Origin: Acanthochlamys bracteata
Taxonomy: Eukaryota > Streptophyta > Magnoliopsida > Pandanales > Velloziaceae
NCBI GenBank assembly: GCA_019914995.1
Contig: CM034134.1
Coordinates: forward strand, 6,890,463-6,954,462
Direction of reading: 5' to 3'
Length of the DNA: 64,000 bases
Shown: piece after piece, positions 46,601 through 63,694 of the stretch
Position numbering within the stretch: the stretch's first letter is position 1
Layout of the letters: each line of letters begins with the position of its first letter
Program-made: the position numbers and the translations under genes
Notes under the pieces: generated by a model
Told to the model about the DNA's origin: nothing
The model's database searches: none
The model's input: only the letters and a program-made list of their open reading frames with translations

Positions 46601-47616
46601 GAATCTAATAATACCAATCAAGTACTAACAACAACATCAATCTCACTCTCAATAGCCTAACAACAGCTGAAGCAACAACTATCTCTTCCTCCTCATTCTA
46701 TGTTATCATGCAACCAGCCACACTCTTGATGGGAATGCAGCTCTTAGTAACATTTGAAAGTGGTAGTGATGCATGCCTAATTTAACTTAAATAGTTTTTA
46801 TGTTGGTGCTAGGTATGCATGGTTGGTGTTAGGTGTGCATGAGTTTACTAGTATGAGCTGGTTACAATGTGTAGAAATGAGGCTAGCATGCCTCATATAG
46901 GAAATCTCACTGGGAGTTGCATTCCCAGCAAGAGTGTGGTTGGTTGCATGCATTCCGTTCTACAACCTAAAACAACTATTTCAGGAATTCAACATACTAT
47001 AAGTTTTCACTTCAAATGAAACCTAAGAAGACCAACCAGGTAGAAACAACAAGACCATTTTAACATAACAGCCCAACCTTTCTCTAGGACTACTCAATTA
47101 ACTACCCCTGACACTGAATGCAACTGTAGAATAATTAGCTACTCAATTCAAATTAACAAAAAAATTTCATACTGCAAACAAAAACGACAGCCTATATCCT
47201 ATATCAATTTTAACTTTAAACCGAAATTGAAGAAAACAATATCACAAATCTCAATACCTAACAACAGTTGAAGAAGCAACAACAATCTCTCCCTCCTCAA
47301 ACGTCTCAGCAGCTTCAAGTTCTTTCCTTTTCTCTCCAACTCTCTCCTCAATCTCCACATCCGTATATCCCTGATCAGCTAGGGTTTCTCTGAGCACCAA
47401 AAGCTTCACTTCAATCTGTCTCTTCCGATCATGATCCAAAATCTCCTTGTTAGGTTTTCTAACCGAATCAGAGATTGTTTGCTTCGAATTAATCGAAGAA
47501 AAAGAAAAAGAAGACGGGTTTGATGATTGTTTTGGTTTGAGGAAGAATTTGCTTGTTTGGATGTATCCGTTTGTGCCGGATCCCCTCGGCGTTTGCAGAC
47601 CAATTCCGTTGTACAT
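43646..47616 (-). CDS. Pre-mRNA-splicing factor CWC21 / cwf21-domain protein
   Basis: Two coding exons, 47616-47258 and 44570-43646, join across an intron with donor AG/GTATTG and acceptor TTTCCAG, splitting an Arg codon, to give 427 residues. The N-terminus MYNGIGLQTPRGSGTNGY is the signature of CWC21/SRm300 proteins, which sit near the spliceosome's catalytic centre. Residues about 57-103 (DHDRKRQIEVKLLVLRETLA and on) are the cwf21 domain that binds Prp8 in yeast. The rest (about 125-427) is a charged, disordered tail rich in Lys, Arg and Glu, with repeated SDSESSGQY-like blocks, like an RS domain; it ends DSDSD. Both exons are open and the phases match, so the gene looks functional. The 2.7-kb intron is full of repeats. 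Upstream exons beyond the ATG are not needed. Confidence 0.88.
45740..46695. repeat. Diverged tandem repeat in the cwf21 gene intron
   Basis: A unit of very roughly 80-160 bp recurs with drift. Its anchor CAATTTAACATACTA or close variants falls at about 45856, 45973, 46088, 46171, 46335 and 46575, each followed by AACTTCAACTGAA-like and GTACTAACAACAACA-like blocks. At 46646-46690 the sequence CCTAACAACAGCTGAAGCAA closely copies the exon-1/donor boundary of the gene at 47258-47295. The array therefore appears to have grown from a duplicated piece of the exon-intron junction. The copied donor is mutated (GC instead of GT). Confidence 0.6.
46707..46950. mobile_element. MITE-like element in the cwf21 gene intron
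   Basis: Left end CATGCAACCAGCCACACTC and right end GAGTGTGGTTGGTTGCATG form an inverted repeat of about 35 bp with few mismatches. The 170-bp centre has repeated GCATG motifs and no frame. It splits the intronic repeat array. No clear target duplication is visible, so the superfamily is not assigned. Confidence 0.65.
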
Positions 47617-47789
47617 CGCCGGAAATAGATTGAAATTGAAATTGGGATGGAATCAACGGAACCGACGATCGATTGAAACTGAAAACTTCTCCTGTTTTTT
47701 CCAATTGGAATTAAAAGTGGAGTGAATTGAAGGGACAGAATTACTGAACGACGGATGGCTTTGCAACGCCAGCGAAACTTATGTAACAA

Positions 47790-50499
47790 ATATAAGGTAC
47801 GTTTTTATCTCTCTTAAAACTCAAGATATTTTTATATTTTTAACTCATTTTAAATTATATCAAAATTTTAAATTTATTTTTAAGTTGTTTTTTAAATTGT
47901 ATAATAAAAATAATAAACTATTTTGTATTTACTAATTATTTATTAATTTTTTAATAACTTGTCTCCTCTAAAAAGCACACAATAAATTGTCCTGAACACC
48001 TACACATTTATATAATTTAAAATAAGTTTAAAATTATTTAAAATAGATAATAATAATTTTTAAATATTTTATTAAAAATATATATAATTTATAATATATA
48101 ATTTAAATTTGTCTTAATTTTAGTCTTTAAATGTTATAAAATAATGCAATATTTTTAAATAAAAAACAATACCAAATTTACCGTCGAACTCTGCCTTAGC
48201 TAGGGAAGTATCGTATTTGGTCGACTTTGTAGGGAAAGAATAACTTTTTATTGAAAATAAAAGATGCGATTCAATTTCCAATTGAAGAAATAATTGGAAA
48301 AAGTAGATGTTTGTTCTGTGTAATGGTTTAGAATTTGGGATCATGAAGGCGGTTTGCGTTCGGGTTTGGCTATGTTTGATTGATTGGACCAAGTTTAAGG
48401 AAGTTGGAATGTGACGTAATCCGTTTTTGCTCGTCTTTTTCTTTCCGACTCGGGTCGTATTTCAAACATTTATAATTTTATTTTTTCTCCGTCAGATTTT
48501 GAGTTTCGAACAGTTTATATACTTTAACTACACAAAAAATTCAGAACTCTACTTCCACATATGAACTATAATTCTAACTTTCTTATATACACACTTTTCA
48601 ATATAACTATATATTTTAATTTTCAACATATTTTCAAAACCTATTGAAATACAAATGTTGAACTCCACTTCTATTTTATTTTTCAAAAAATTTTATTTTT
48701 TACTTTTTATTTTTACGAAACTCAATTACGGATATTTAAACACACCTTTAGAGTCGGAAGAAGTTTTGACTATACTTTAAAATTATTTTAAAATAAAAAA
48801 TTATTTTATTTTATTTTAAAAATAATTTTATTTGTTTATTTTAAAAAATAATAATAATAATCGATAATAAAATTTATAATGTAAACTTTTTTATATTTGT
48901 TAAATTTTAAATAAGTTTTATAAAAAAGATTATAAAATATTTATTAAATAATATAAATTAAAATTCTAAAAATTTTAATTTTCAGAATTAAATAACAAGC
49001 GGTCCTCAGCCTTGAATTAAAATATGATTGTGAATTGTGCATAAAAAACTGAAAAATTGTCATAATTTCTATCGAAGGGCTTGTTTACTTAAGGAAGGAC
49101 AGAGATTTCAAAGATAATTTTCTTAACCAAATATTTACTTTGAGGTGATTTTTTATATTTATCTTCATAAATTGATTATTATAAATTTTAAAATTTTTAT
49201 AAATCACTTTATACTAACCTTCAAGTACGTAAACACGCATGAAGTCTTTGATCTCCTTAACAATGGAACATTTGTTTGGAGTGTTATTTGCAATATAAGT
49301 GAAATTTTAAAAATGAATTCTCTAATACTTATTAATTATTTTAAAAGTAATTACCGTAAGTGCCTTCAGCTCTAAATAACTTTCAGCTCGAAAATAATTA
49401 TTGGAACTCACTTTACTACCGGAGAAAATGAGTTCCACGTAAAGTAAATATACTCAGATGTTACTTTCTGAAACTATAACAAATAATCTTTCATTTGTAT
49501 AGACTACAAAATTAAGAAATATATTTATTAGAAAATTACTTTTTAAAGATCCATCACCCATACTTAAACCTAGTTTAGGGCTTATTTTCGGATTCAGTGT
49601 ATCCATGCATTTGGAGAGTATATTGGTGATATTTGGCTAAGTTTTTTATCTTTATTTATTTATTTTTTATTTTATATTTTTTAATAAATATTCTTTATTA
49701 TTTTTTTAATTTTAAAATATATAAAAAAAATTTTACATAATACATCTAATTATTATTTATTTTATTTTTTTTTAAGTAAAAAAACTTATTTTCTAAAATT
49801 TTTTAAATATCTTTGGTTTCATAAAGTTTCTTTTGTAAAAGTACTCTCATTTGTAAAAAGGGTTCTATTTGGAATTGTTATATCATTTGGTAAATTTGGT
49901 TATCGAATAAGTAAATCTCTTGTAAATGTTAAACGAAAATGTCTTTTGTAAATAAGGTTCTATTTAACATTACCTATAATCACATTTCGTTCAAATTTTT
50001 TTTTATATTTTTTAATTAATTTTTTAGAATATTTTATAAAAGTTTTAAAAATTTTAAAAATATAAAATATTTCTACGTCTTTAAATCTTATTGTTATTAT
50101 TATTCTTCTTAGATAAAAAAATCTTATTTTTAAAAAAATTTTTAAATACAATTTATTTTATAAAAAACTTTTTATCAAAAATATTTCTAAATATTTCTTT
50201 AATCAGCCCCTCCCAGCTTATAAAAACAAGCTTCCTTAAAAATAAATCTCGAACTTATGAGCAACTGATCTTTTGTCTTATACGAAATCACCTCTTCGGC
50301 CCATTTTTTTAAATATTACTAAATATGTTAACAAATGAATTATGGTCATATTGGATGTGATTATTTAATACTTCTAGTGAAAAAAAGCACTTAATAAAAA
50401 TGTTGATGTTTGGCAATCATATTTTTATTATCAAAATAAGTTGCTTGTTGTGCTTAAAAAAAAAAAAAACATCGATTCAACGCGGAGACTTCTGCTTTT
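47790..50499. other. AT-rich intergenic region
   Basis: This covers the upstream side of the cwf21 gene and further sequence without recognised exons on either strand. Long runs of A/T with TTTTAAATA and TAAAATAT motifs at about 48760-48960, 49640-49800 and 49960-50200 look like decayed MITEs. The stretch just above 47790 probably holds the cwf21 promoter, but no element could be singled out. Confidence 0.4.
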
Positions 50500-50655
50500 G
50501 GTTACGTGAATAGACAAATTTATTCCTATTAAGTTACTGAAATTACAATAATTTATATACCATCTCACCTTCCCTCTCTCTCTCTGAATCATTCGCTCTC
50601 TCGATCGCTACTCTTCTCCTTGCTCTCTCGCTCTCTCGATCCCTAATCTCTTCTC

Positions 50656-50863
50656 CCTACGGCCGAACAGAGAAATTTCTTCCCTGCTTTATCCCTAATC
50701 TCGCCGAATTAAGGTGATCGCTCTGGCTCTCTCGCATTCTTCTTTTCTTCTTTCTTTTTCCTGTGGCTGAACGGAGAAATTTCTTCTCCGCTCTCATCCC
50801 TAATCTCGCTGAATCAAGGTGATATCTCTGTCTCTCTCACATTATTTTTCGCCTTCTTCATTT
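50656..50863 (+). repeat. Two-copy tandem duplication of a leader-like sequence
   Basis: A unit of about 104 bp starting CCTACGGCCGAACAGAGAAA (50656) recurs from about 50760 as CCTGTGGCTGAACGGAGAAA. Both copies contain ATCCCTAATCTCGC and AAGGTGAT. The pyrimidine-rich CTCTCTCG context looks like a plant 5' untranslated region, but no open frame follows. Confidence 0.65.
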
Positions 50864-51105
50864 TTCTTCATATGGAAAGTTCGATATTAAGAAAGCTTGG
50901 ATTGTGAAGAACGGCTACGGGGAAGGTGAAGAATCCTAGAATTTCAGCACTCCATTCACTAACGTCTCTGTGGGCATGGTTAAGTGGCTTGATTCAACAG
51001 AGGCATTCTGATGGTTCGAGTTCTACTTAGCTAGTTCCCCACCCTTCTATGAGACAGACACTTATTTGCGATTAGGGATCTCTGTGACCGGTACCTTAAT
51101 ATTTT

Positions 51106-51250
51106 TCACAATTTTATTTCGCCGGTGTTCGATTCGATCGATATCAGCATCTCGCTACCATTGTTGTCCTTGAAATGGTCGGATGCATTCTCAACAACAG
51201 CTGTGGCATGTGCTAAAGCACCACCAGAGAGATTTTCTTTTGCTTTTAAT
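51106..51250 (-). pseudogene. Exon-like fragment, C-terminal end of an unrecognised protein
   Basis: The minus strand is open and codon-like from a possible acceptor near 51250 (TTACATTAAAAG) to the TGA at 51106-51108. It includes LTLKAKENLSGGALAHATAV and ends TGEIKL. The composition looks like real protein sequence rather than chance, but I do not recognise the family and no partner exon was found nearby. It lies on the strand opposite to the leader-like repeat before it. Confidence 0.4.
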
Positions 51251-52285
51251 GTAAGCAAACTCCTACACTTGACATATATTCTACTTTGACGTGTTTGGTG
51301 CAATTAGTTTATCGTGCTTTTAGTTTATACGAACTGATTTTGTTTGTAGGTAAACTTTTGAGAGTTCTATAATCTGCAATAGTGTGAGTTGTCAAACCTT
51401 GTTCCATATATAAGTTGGGAATGGTGCGTTGAAGAAAATGTATGTCTTAGTCATGCATATTGATTTTTATGTTTACTTGCTTCTAAGTTCTAGGTCTATT
51501 TCCTCTTTATAACAATCATGTTGTGCTGATTTGCTGGAGTTTAATAGACCACATTTAGTATGAGAGTGCAATTTGATATTAAACACCCACAACAGTCAAA
51601 GAGATTCTCTGAAAAAATGTCCCCTCTCAATCCTGAATCTGCTGTACTTTGACAACCAACAGTTCAGATAAGTCTCCCAAGTATTTATTTTTCATTTGAT
51701 TGTCATGTACGTATGAAAGGTATGTTTTACTTATATGTATGCTTAGTTGATTAGGTAATATGATTCCTTACTTTCTGTAAGGAATTTGAATTAAGAGCTT
51801 TTGTTGATGCTCTGAAAATTGAGTGTTGATTCAAAAATCTATGAAACATACAAGACAGACATAAATCCAAGAACCCATTTCTTCTTTAGTAGATACAGAG
51901 CTACTTATCAAATTGCCCTAATACAAATTTGTGATTTATTTATTTTAATTTTATCTAAAGGCTTGTTTGAATGTTTAATAGTCAACGAAAACTGGAACAT
52001 CTCAAATCCAGTTCATTGTACTAAGAGTTTGAAGAAAGGCATTCTATTAATTAATTTTTATGTCATATGCTAGTATGACCATGCAAATTAATTTTTATGT
52101 CATATGTTAGTATGACCATGTTAGTATTAAATTCTTATAAAAAGTTCAAGCTTTTGACTTTTTGTTTAGTTATAAGAATAACCAGTAATTTTGATACATT
52201 TTGGACAGAAAGATTTTGTTTTTTTTCTTTTCCTTTTTCTTAAAATGAGTAGCTAGTACTTCGACATATTTGGATACGCCTGCAG

Positions 52286-52510
52286 ATAATAGGCATACCT
52301 CAAGCTGGGATTCCTTTGCCAACAGATGCTGTTGAGGATGTGGGGGTTGATTTCTGAATTCAAAAGCTAAAGGGAACCTGGATAAGCAAAAACTTCAAAG
52401 TGATCAAACTGTTACTTGTAATGGGTCTGGTTCAAGTAATTATTCTAGAAGTCAGAAGAATGCATCTAACACTTATAGTCATGGACAAACTAGACAACTT
52501 CTATTTTGCT
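52286..52510 (+). pseudogene. Exon-like fragment with a frameshift, unrecognised
   Basis: After a pyrimidine tract and an AG near 52287 the plus strand reads GIPQAGIPLPTDAVEDVGVD, meets a TGA, and continues in another register with NSKAKGNLDKQ and a Ser/Asn-rich run (GSGSSNYSRSQKNASNTYSH). It resembles the end of a disordered plant protein. Function and family are unknown. Confidence 0.4.
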
Positions 52511-53109
52511 GCTAAGAAGAGCCATAATTATGTATCTTGTATTTCAATTATTTGGTTATATGTACGTATGTCTTGAGTAATATGATGACTTTTATTTGAC
52601 AGCGTGCATCATTATCTATTTTGTACAAATTAAGTTTCAAAGAGCACAACTCTTTTTATTGTATAAATTTTCAAATTATAATGCAAAATTTTTGCTTGTC
52701 AATAAACATGTGTTCTCTATAATATCTATTTCAGTTTGTGTAACTTTTCCTATTTGAGACCAACATGCTAACTAGTGGGAAGTGTTTGTTATATATGCTA
52801 CTATTAAGATATTTATATTACATAAATATATATGTGCAAGAGCTCAAACTGTGTGGAATTAAGACTTTTTTTTGTGGTATTCAACTTCTTTTTCTATTGA
52901 AGAATTAATTTAGACTTGTGTGCATGTCAAATGAAGATAAGTTTGATCTTGATCTTTCAAAACTTTTGCTCCTTTTGTATGTTAATGAATGAATCATATA
53001 TGTGAGTATATGAATGAATAAAAATATTAATAATTTATTAAAAATATTATATAAAATTAATAATATAATATGCTGATGTTCTTGTAAGATCAATTCAATA
53101 GGGGAGGGG

Positions 53110-54532
53110 TAAATTGAGTTGATAAATAAAATTTTTTGTAATAATAATGATCCTACATAGCAAATTTTTAGCCGGCTGTGAGTAGCCTTATACTCTGCAG
53201 GCAGTGAGCATTACGAAAAAGTTATTATGGCTATCTATGTTAAAGCAAATATGCAAAGAGATTTTACGTGGTTCGGCAATTCTTTTGCCTACATACACGG
53301 ACGCTCTATTACAAGAGCCAAAGCTTTAGTAGACCTTTAACAAGCTACACAAACTAAGAGCAAGTGCTTCACTAAGCACACTTACTTTGAAGGGTTTATT
53401 CGTCAAGACAATCCTTCCCAACTTACTAGACAACCTAGTCTTTCTGGCTGACAATCTAGCCTTGTTACAAAATCTAAAAGCTATCTTCAAGTTCCAACCG
53501 AGCTCCTTTACCAAGTGCACATATCACTCTATCACACGTTTATAAGTGAATTAGGAAAGACAGGTTTTAGCACAGGATTAATCTCAAGATAAATAAGTAA
53601 TCTTAAAGTTTTCAGTTGAGATGATCAAACTTGTTGTTGATGATGATGTACAATGGTGATCGACAGCAAAATAAATTTCTCCACTTGAGAGGTTTTTGGC
53701 TAGTGTGATGTAGATTTGAATATTTAAGTTTCCGCTCAATGTGTTGCCTCTGTTCTATAACCTCTTGGCTTCTTATAATGCTTTCTTTCTTACAGGTGGC
53801 TGATTCTTCCTGTTGGAAAGATCAATCCGTTAGTGTCTATACGCAGCGATGAATCTTCAAGGCAAAGATGGGATATTTCCAGTAGTCAATCAGCTGCTTT
53901 AGGATTTGTTTTAACTATTATAGTGCAACTCTTTGATCGACATTAAATGCACCAATGAAGACAATTTGAATCTCCCGCCTGCGATATTTGGTCATCCTAG
54001 CTGAGTTATTTTTTTCGAGTTGTCTCCAGTTGAGTTGGCATCTCTTGATTTGCTAATGCTTACTGACTTGACTTCTCTAAACGAGGTGGACTTCAAAAGC
54101 TTGACTTTGTTCAGTTACTTTCTGCTGGTGTAGTGAGTATGCTACCTTTCTTTCTTCTTGAAGATTGAACTTGACTCTTCTTATGAATATGAGTGATACT
54201 TGATTCAATATAGATCTTATGCAATATGATTCGCATTAGTGGTATATGTATCTGTAGTATTTTGAAATAGAAGCTTGAGCAGGAACTTTTTTGATGAATC
54301 CGATCCTCTGTTTTATTCGATATGAGTAAAGATCTCATATAGTCAGTAGTTGAACAACTAGTTGTTTGGTGACTGTCTCGACTTTGTTTTGACAAGCTGC
54401 CTTGTTCTCTGTTTAATGTAGGATAGACCTATTTCTACATAACTTGATTCAACTTATCAGTCCATCCTTAATCATAAACCATAATTTTTAATATGTTGTT
54501 ATCATCAAAATTAATCTTTGGGAGTTCCAACG
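53110..54532 (+). mobile_element. Second long LTR of SIRE/Maximus type
   Basis: The purine tract AATAGGGGAGGGG (to 53109) precedes TAAATTGAGTTGAT, and the block ends GGGAGTTCCAACG, so the outer TG...CA has mutated. It shares with 714-2173 the order of motifs ACGTGGTTCGGCAA, ATTACAAGAGCCAAAG-like, TATCATCAAAATTAA and the near-equal length. The internal region of the element is not present in recognisable form. Confidence 0.55.
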
Positions 54533-55265
54533 TAATATTAATGTTATGAAAAGTATTACTTAAATTGTATCAGTGATGGAGAGTGAATTGTGCGTCGTGA
54601 TGTAATTGCAAATGAAATATATAAACAATAATTATGAATGTAATGATTGTATTTGTTTCTATATATGATTGATGAATTGTTAAACATATGACTGTATTAT
54701 CTTTAATTAAAAATTTGCGTAAAATACTTATATTACTGTATTATTTATTCATTTATTTCAACTTATTAACTAATTAAATATTTATTATTATATATAAATA
54801 TTAACGTAAAAAATATTTAAAAAAATTATTTTAAAAATATGTTATTAAAATCTTTCAAAAAATTAGATAATACATGACAATAGATTTAGAAACTTAACAA
54901 TACATCGTTTATTATATAGCTAAGAGCATTTCAGTTATTATATATTTTCTTCACTTATAAGCATAAGTTTAGCCAAATATATCTTCAATTTTTTTAGGAA
55001 AAAGTTAAACAGTAAATTTTATCAAAATAGAATTAAGAGAAAAATAGCTTTTTTATCAACAGCTCAACTGTCATTTTTCTCAGTAAAAACATATAAACAG
55101 CAGCTTTTGCTGCAAAATTTTAAATTTTAAATTTAGCAAAACATGGCTTATATATGATAGAACTTCACAAAACTACTTAGTATAAATATCACTTATTTTT
55201 TTGGCTTAGCAATTCTCTTTCTAAAAATTTAGACTGCATAAATAAATTATAGATCATAAATTTAT

Positions 55266-55308
55266 ATGTATATATATATATTATAGATTATATATATATA
55301 TATATATA
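55266..55308. repeat. TA microsatellite
   Basis: Two runs of TATATA at about 55266-55280 and 55290-55308 abut the left end of the foldback element; another run lies just after its right end (55731-55744). The element may have inserted into a TA array. Confidence 0.8.
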
Positions 55309-55730
55309 TGATAAGATATAGGCACTCCATGTGCTATATGCACTCCATTGGTTTCTCCGACCATATTTGGCCGGAGAAACCTCCAAATCTGATCGTCACC
55401 GTTGGATATAGAATTATGAGTTGTGAACAAGTTTACCAAATTTCACTTTAATCGGATCACGAATCGACCTCCACTTAGCAACTTGATTAAGATGACTCAA
55501 ATAGTAAAAGTTGATAAAATATATATTTTTAGTTTTTGAGTCATTTTGATCAAGTGGTCGGATGAAGGTCGATTCATTTTTCGATTGAACTGAAATTTGG
55601 TAAGCATGTTTCTAATTTAAAATTCTACATATCCGAAGGTGACGATCGGATTTGAAGATCTCTCCGGCCAAATATAATCAGAGAAACCGATAGAATGCAT
55701 ATATTACATGAGTGCCTATATCCTATCCCT
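55309..55730. mobile_element. Foldback MITE in a TA array
   Basis: Left end GATAAGATATAGGCACTC and right end GAGTGCCTATATCCTATC are inverted copies. The arms stay complementary inward for well over 100 bp (GGTTTCTCCG / CGGAGAAACC blocks, then GATCGTCACC / GGTGACGATC). Almost the whole 420 bp could fold into one hairpin. No reading frame exists. Flanking TA repeats hide any target duplication. Confidence 0.75.
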
Positions 55731-56578
55731 ATATATATATATATTATTTTTTAAGCTAAAAAAAAGCTATTTACTGAAAAAGCTCTAAATTAAGTTATTT
55801 TAAAATAATTATTTTAAGCAATTTCAAATGGGCCTGAAAGAGTCATTTATAATCTTTTTCAGCTGATTAGCATTTATTTACCAAAACCAAGTTATTTAGA
55901 AAATATGTTCTTTTCATTTAAATATCCTTATGGAATTAGCTCATTATGTTTTAACTAAAATCTTCTTTGTTTTGACTTTTCCATTAAATAGAAAAATTGA
56001 TTATGTTTATTGCAAAGCTAAAATGGTGGTTCATGTATAGGCAAAGAAAATTTTGTCTTTCAAATGTCTTCGTAAAGTCTTATTTAAACAGAAAAGTTGA
56101 TAAGTTGTAAAATATTTTATACAAAATTAACTTTTTTAAAATGTTTTTTCAAATTTTTTTTAAAAATTGTGAGTATTTTCTATTTAAATGTACCTACTTA
56201 AAAGCAAATTATTGTTACACCAGAGTCATTTGGCTCTCTATTTCAAATACTTTTTAATCTTTTAAAAAGAATTTCGTTTCTTAAAACAATTTTAGTAGTA
56301 ACATAGAAAATTTATTTTTTAAAATTTGAAGAGTATAAGGAATGTAGATTATGAAATTTTTTTTCTAAAGTAGATAAATTCATTTTAAAAAAAATCTCAG
56401 TCAAAGTTAATTTAAAAAAACTATTTTAAGCAATCCCAATATCTTTACTATAAAATTTGAATTTTGGATCAATTTTGTTTTGTAGAACCAGGTGGAAATA
56501 ACAAAATGCTTGAACAAAAATTTCTTCGTATTTCTTTTGTTCAGCTACTTCAATTCGTAACTCATTTTCGCCATTCAT

Positions 56579-56836
56579 TTAGGGACGTTTTCAAAATGCT
56601 TATAAAATAACTTTTTTAAAAATAAAAAATATTTTGTTCTATTTTAATAAATAAATTTTATTATTTTGATTTAAAAAAATAAAAATAAAAAATAAAACAT
56701 TTTTAATATGTAGACTTTTTTATACTATATAAAATTTTAAATAAATTTCATAGAATATATAAAAAATTTATTAAATTATATAAAATAAAAAATTAATAAG
56801 TTATTTTTTGAATAAGCGTTCCCAAACCGACACTAA
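56579..56836. mobile_element. MITE-like element, GGGACGTTTGG family
   Basis: Left end TTAGGGACGTTTTCAAAATG and right end CCCAAACCGACACTAA enclose an AT-rich core like those of the other copies. The ends are a weak inverted repeat and no target duplication was confirmed. Confidence 0.45.
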
Positions 56837-57139
56837 TCTTTTTATGCTTATTTTATGCTATTAATAAAATAAGCAAAAGACGAACATATTTTTTCAGAAA
56901 AATATTTTATAGAATAGAAAGCTTTCTAGTGATTTCATTTGTGATCACATAATCGTAAACTACTGGGCCTCATCTAACATTTAAGGATCTTTTGAGACTA
57001 TACAAAGCCCAAAAAGGCGTCAGTTAAAGGTATCTGAAATCAAACATAGCCGAAAGGCCTCCGTCCAACATGTTTTAAGAAGGCCCATTAAAATAGCATT
57101 TTTCCTGCTGGCTGGCGCGGGTTAAGTTTTCGTTTTCTG

Positions 57140-57305
57140 AACAAAATTTCCTTCACTACCTTTAGCTCGCTCAGCCGCCGATCGTAGAAGACGATTTTTT
57201 GAATCTTCTCTCACCCTCTTACAGAGAGCTCGCTCTATTCATTCCTTGATCCCTTCAAATTCTCTCAAAAATTTAGGAAATTTTCTCCTGAATTTGTAAT
57301 TTCAT
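57140..57305 (+). other. Probable 5' untranslated exon of the queuine transferase gene
   Basis: A CT-rich leader (TTTAGCTCGCTCAGCC, CTTCTCTCACCCTCTT) ends at 57305 before a consensus donor GTAAGT. The next exon starts after GCTTGCAG at 57853 and contains the start codon, so this would be a non-coding first exon. The transcription start is not defined. Confidence 0.55.
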
Positions 57306-57878
57306 GTAAGTACTCCAAGAATTTGTAGCTGCCACGTGAGTTGTTTTGGATTGAAACTCGTTTCGAATTGTCCTTGTTTCTATTTGTGAATTCATAATGC
57401 ATGTTTGTGGTAGATTGTTATTTGAATAAGGTAGTGAATGATTCTTACAGTTTTTCTAGATGAAGCTTTTGCAATTTTTTCTTTCCTAGAATTTTGAATT
57501 TTTTTCTTGTGAATCGCGTGAAATTTCAAGTAACTAAAGATTTTACTTCTTCTGCACAGCTTAACTTTTACTCGAATTTTGGATTTGAACTCTGTATTCT
57601 TCGTATGGTTCTTAATGCATAATGTGGGTTCTGTGTTAGATTGCTAATCGACTAAAGTAGTAAATGATTCTTCATTTTTTCAAGATTAAGTCTGATTGTT
57701 TTCCATTCTTCATATTTCATTGTATGAGTTATCCATTATGTAATTGGTTATTATTGATCTCAGGTGAAAGATTTATGAAATTTTCTTTGTTTGAAAATTT
57801 CCATTTTGTATTTTAGTTAGTGCTGAGCTGATATTGTGTTAATTGCTTGCAGAGTAAAAAGGTAGCTGGAGGTAGTTC

Positions 57879-63694
<5,816 letters not shown>

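Larger units (their letters stand above)
54533..57140. other. AT-rich intergenic region upstream of the queuine transferase gene
   Basis: No exon is recognised. It holds the foldback element at 55309-55730, the MITE-like element at 56579-56836 and TA-rich microsatellite runs. The last 150 bases become less AT-rich (CTGGCTGGCGCGGGTT near 57107) and probably include the promoter of the downstream gene; no clear TATA box was picked. Confidence 0.45.

Noticed and set aside
45740-46695. CRISPR-like array
   Set aside because: Repeats are long, diverged and without constant-length spacers, and the context is a plant intron.
47447-47725. Plus-strand frame over cwf21 exon 1
   Set aside because: It is antisense to a clearly conserved N-terminus.
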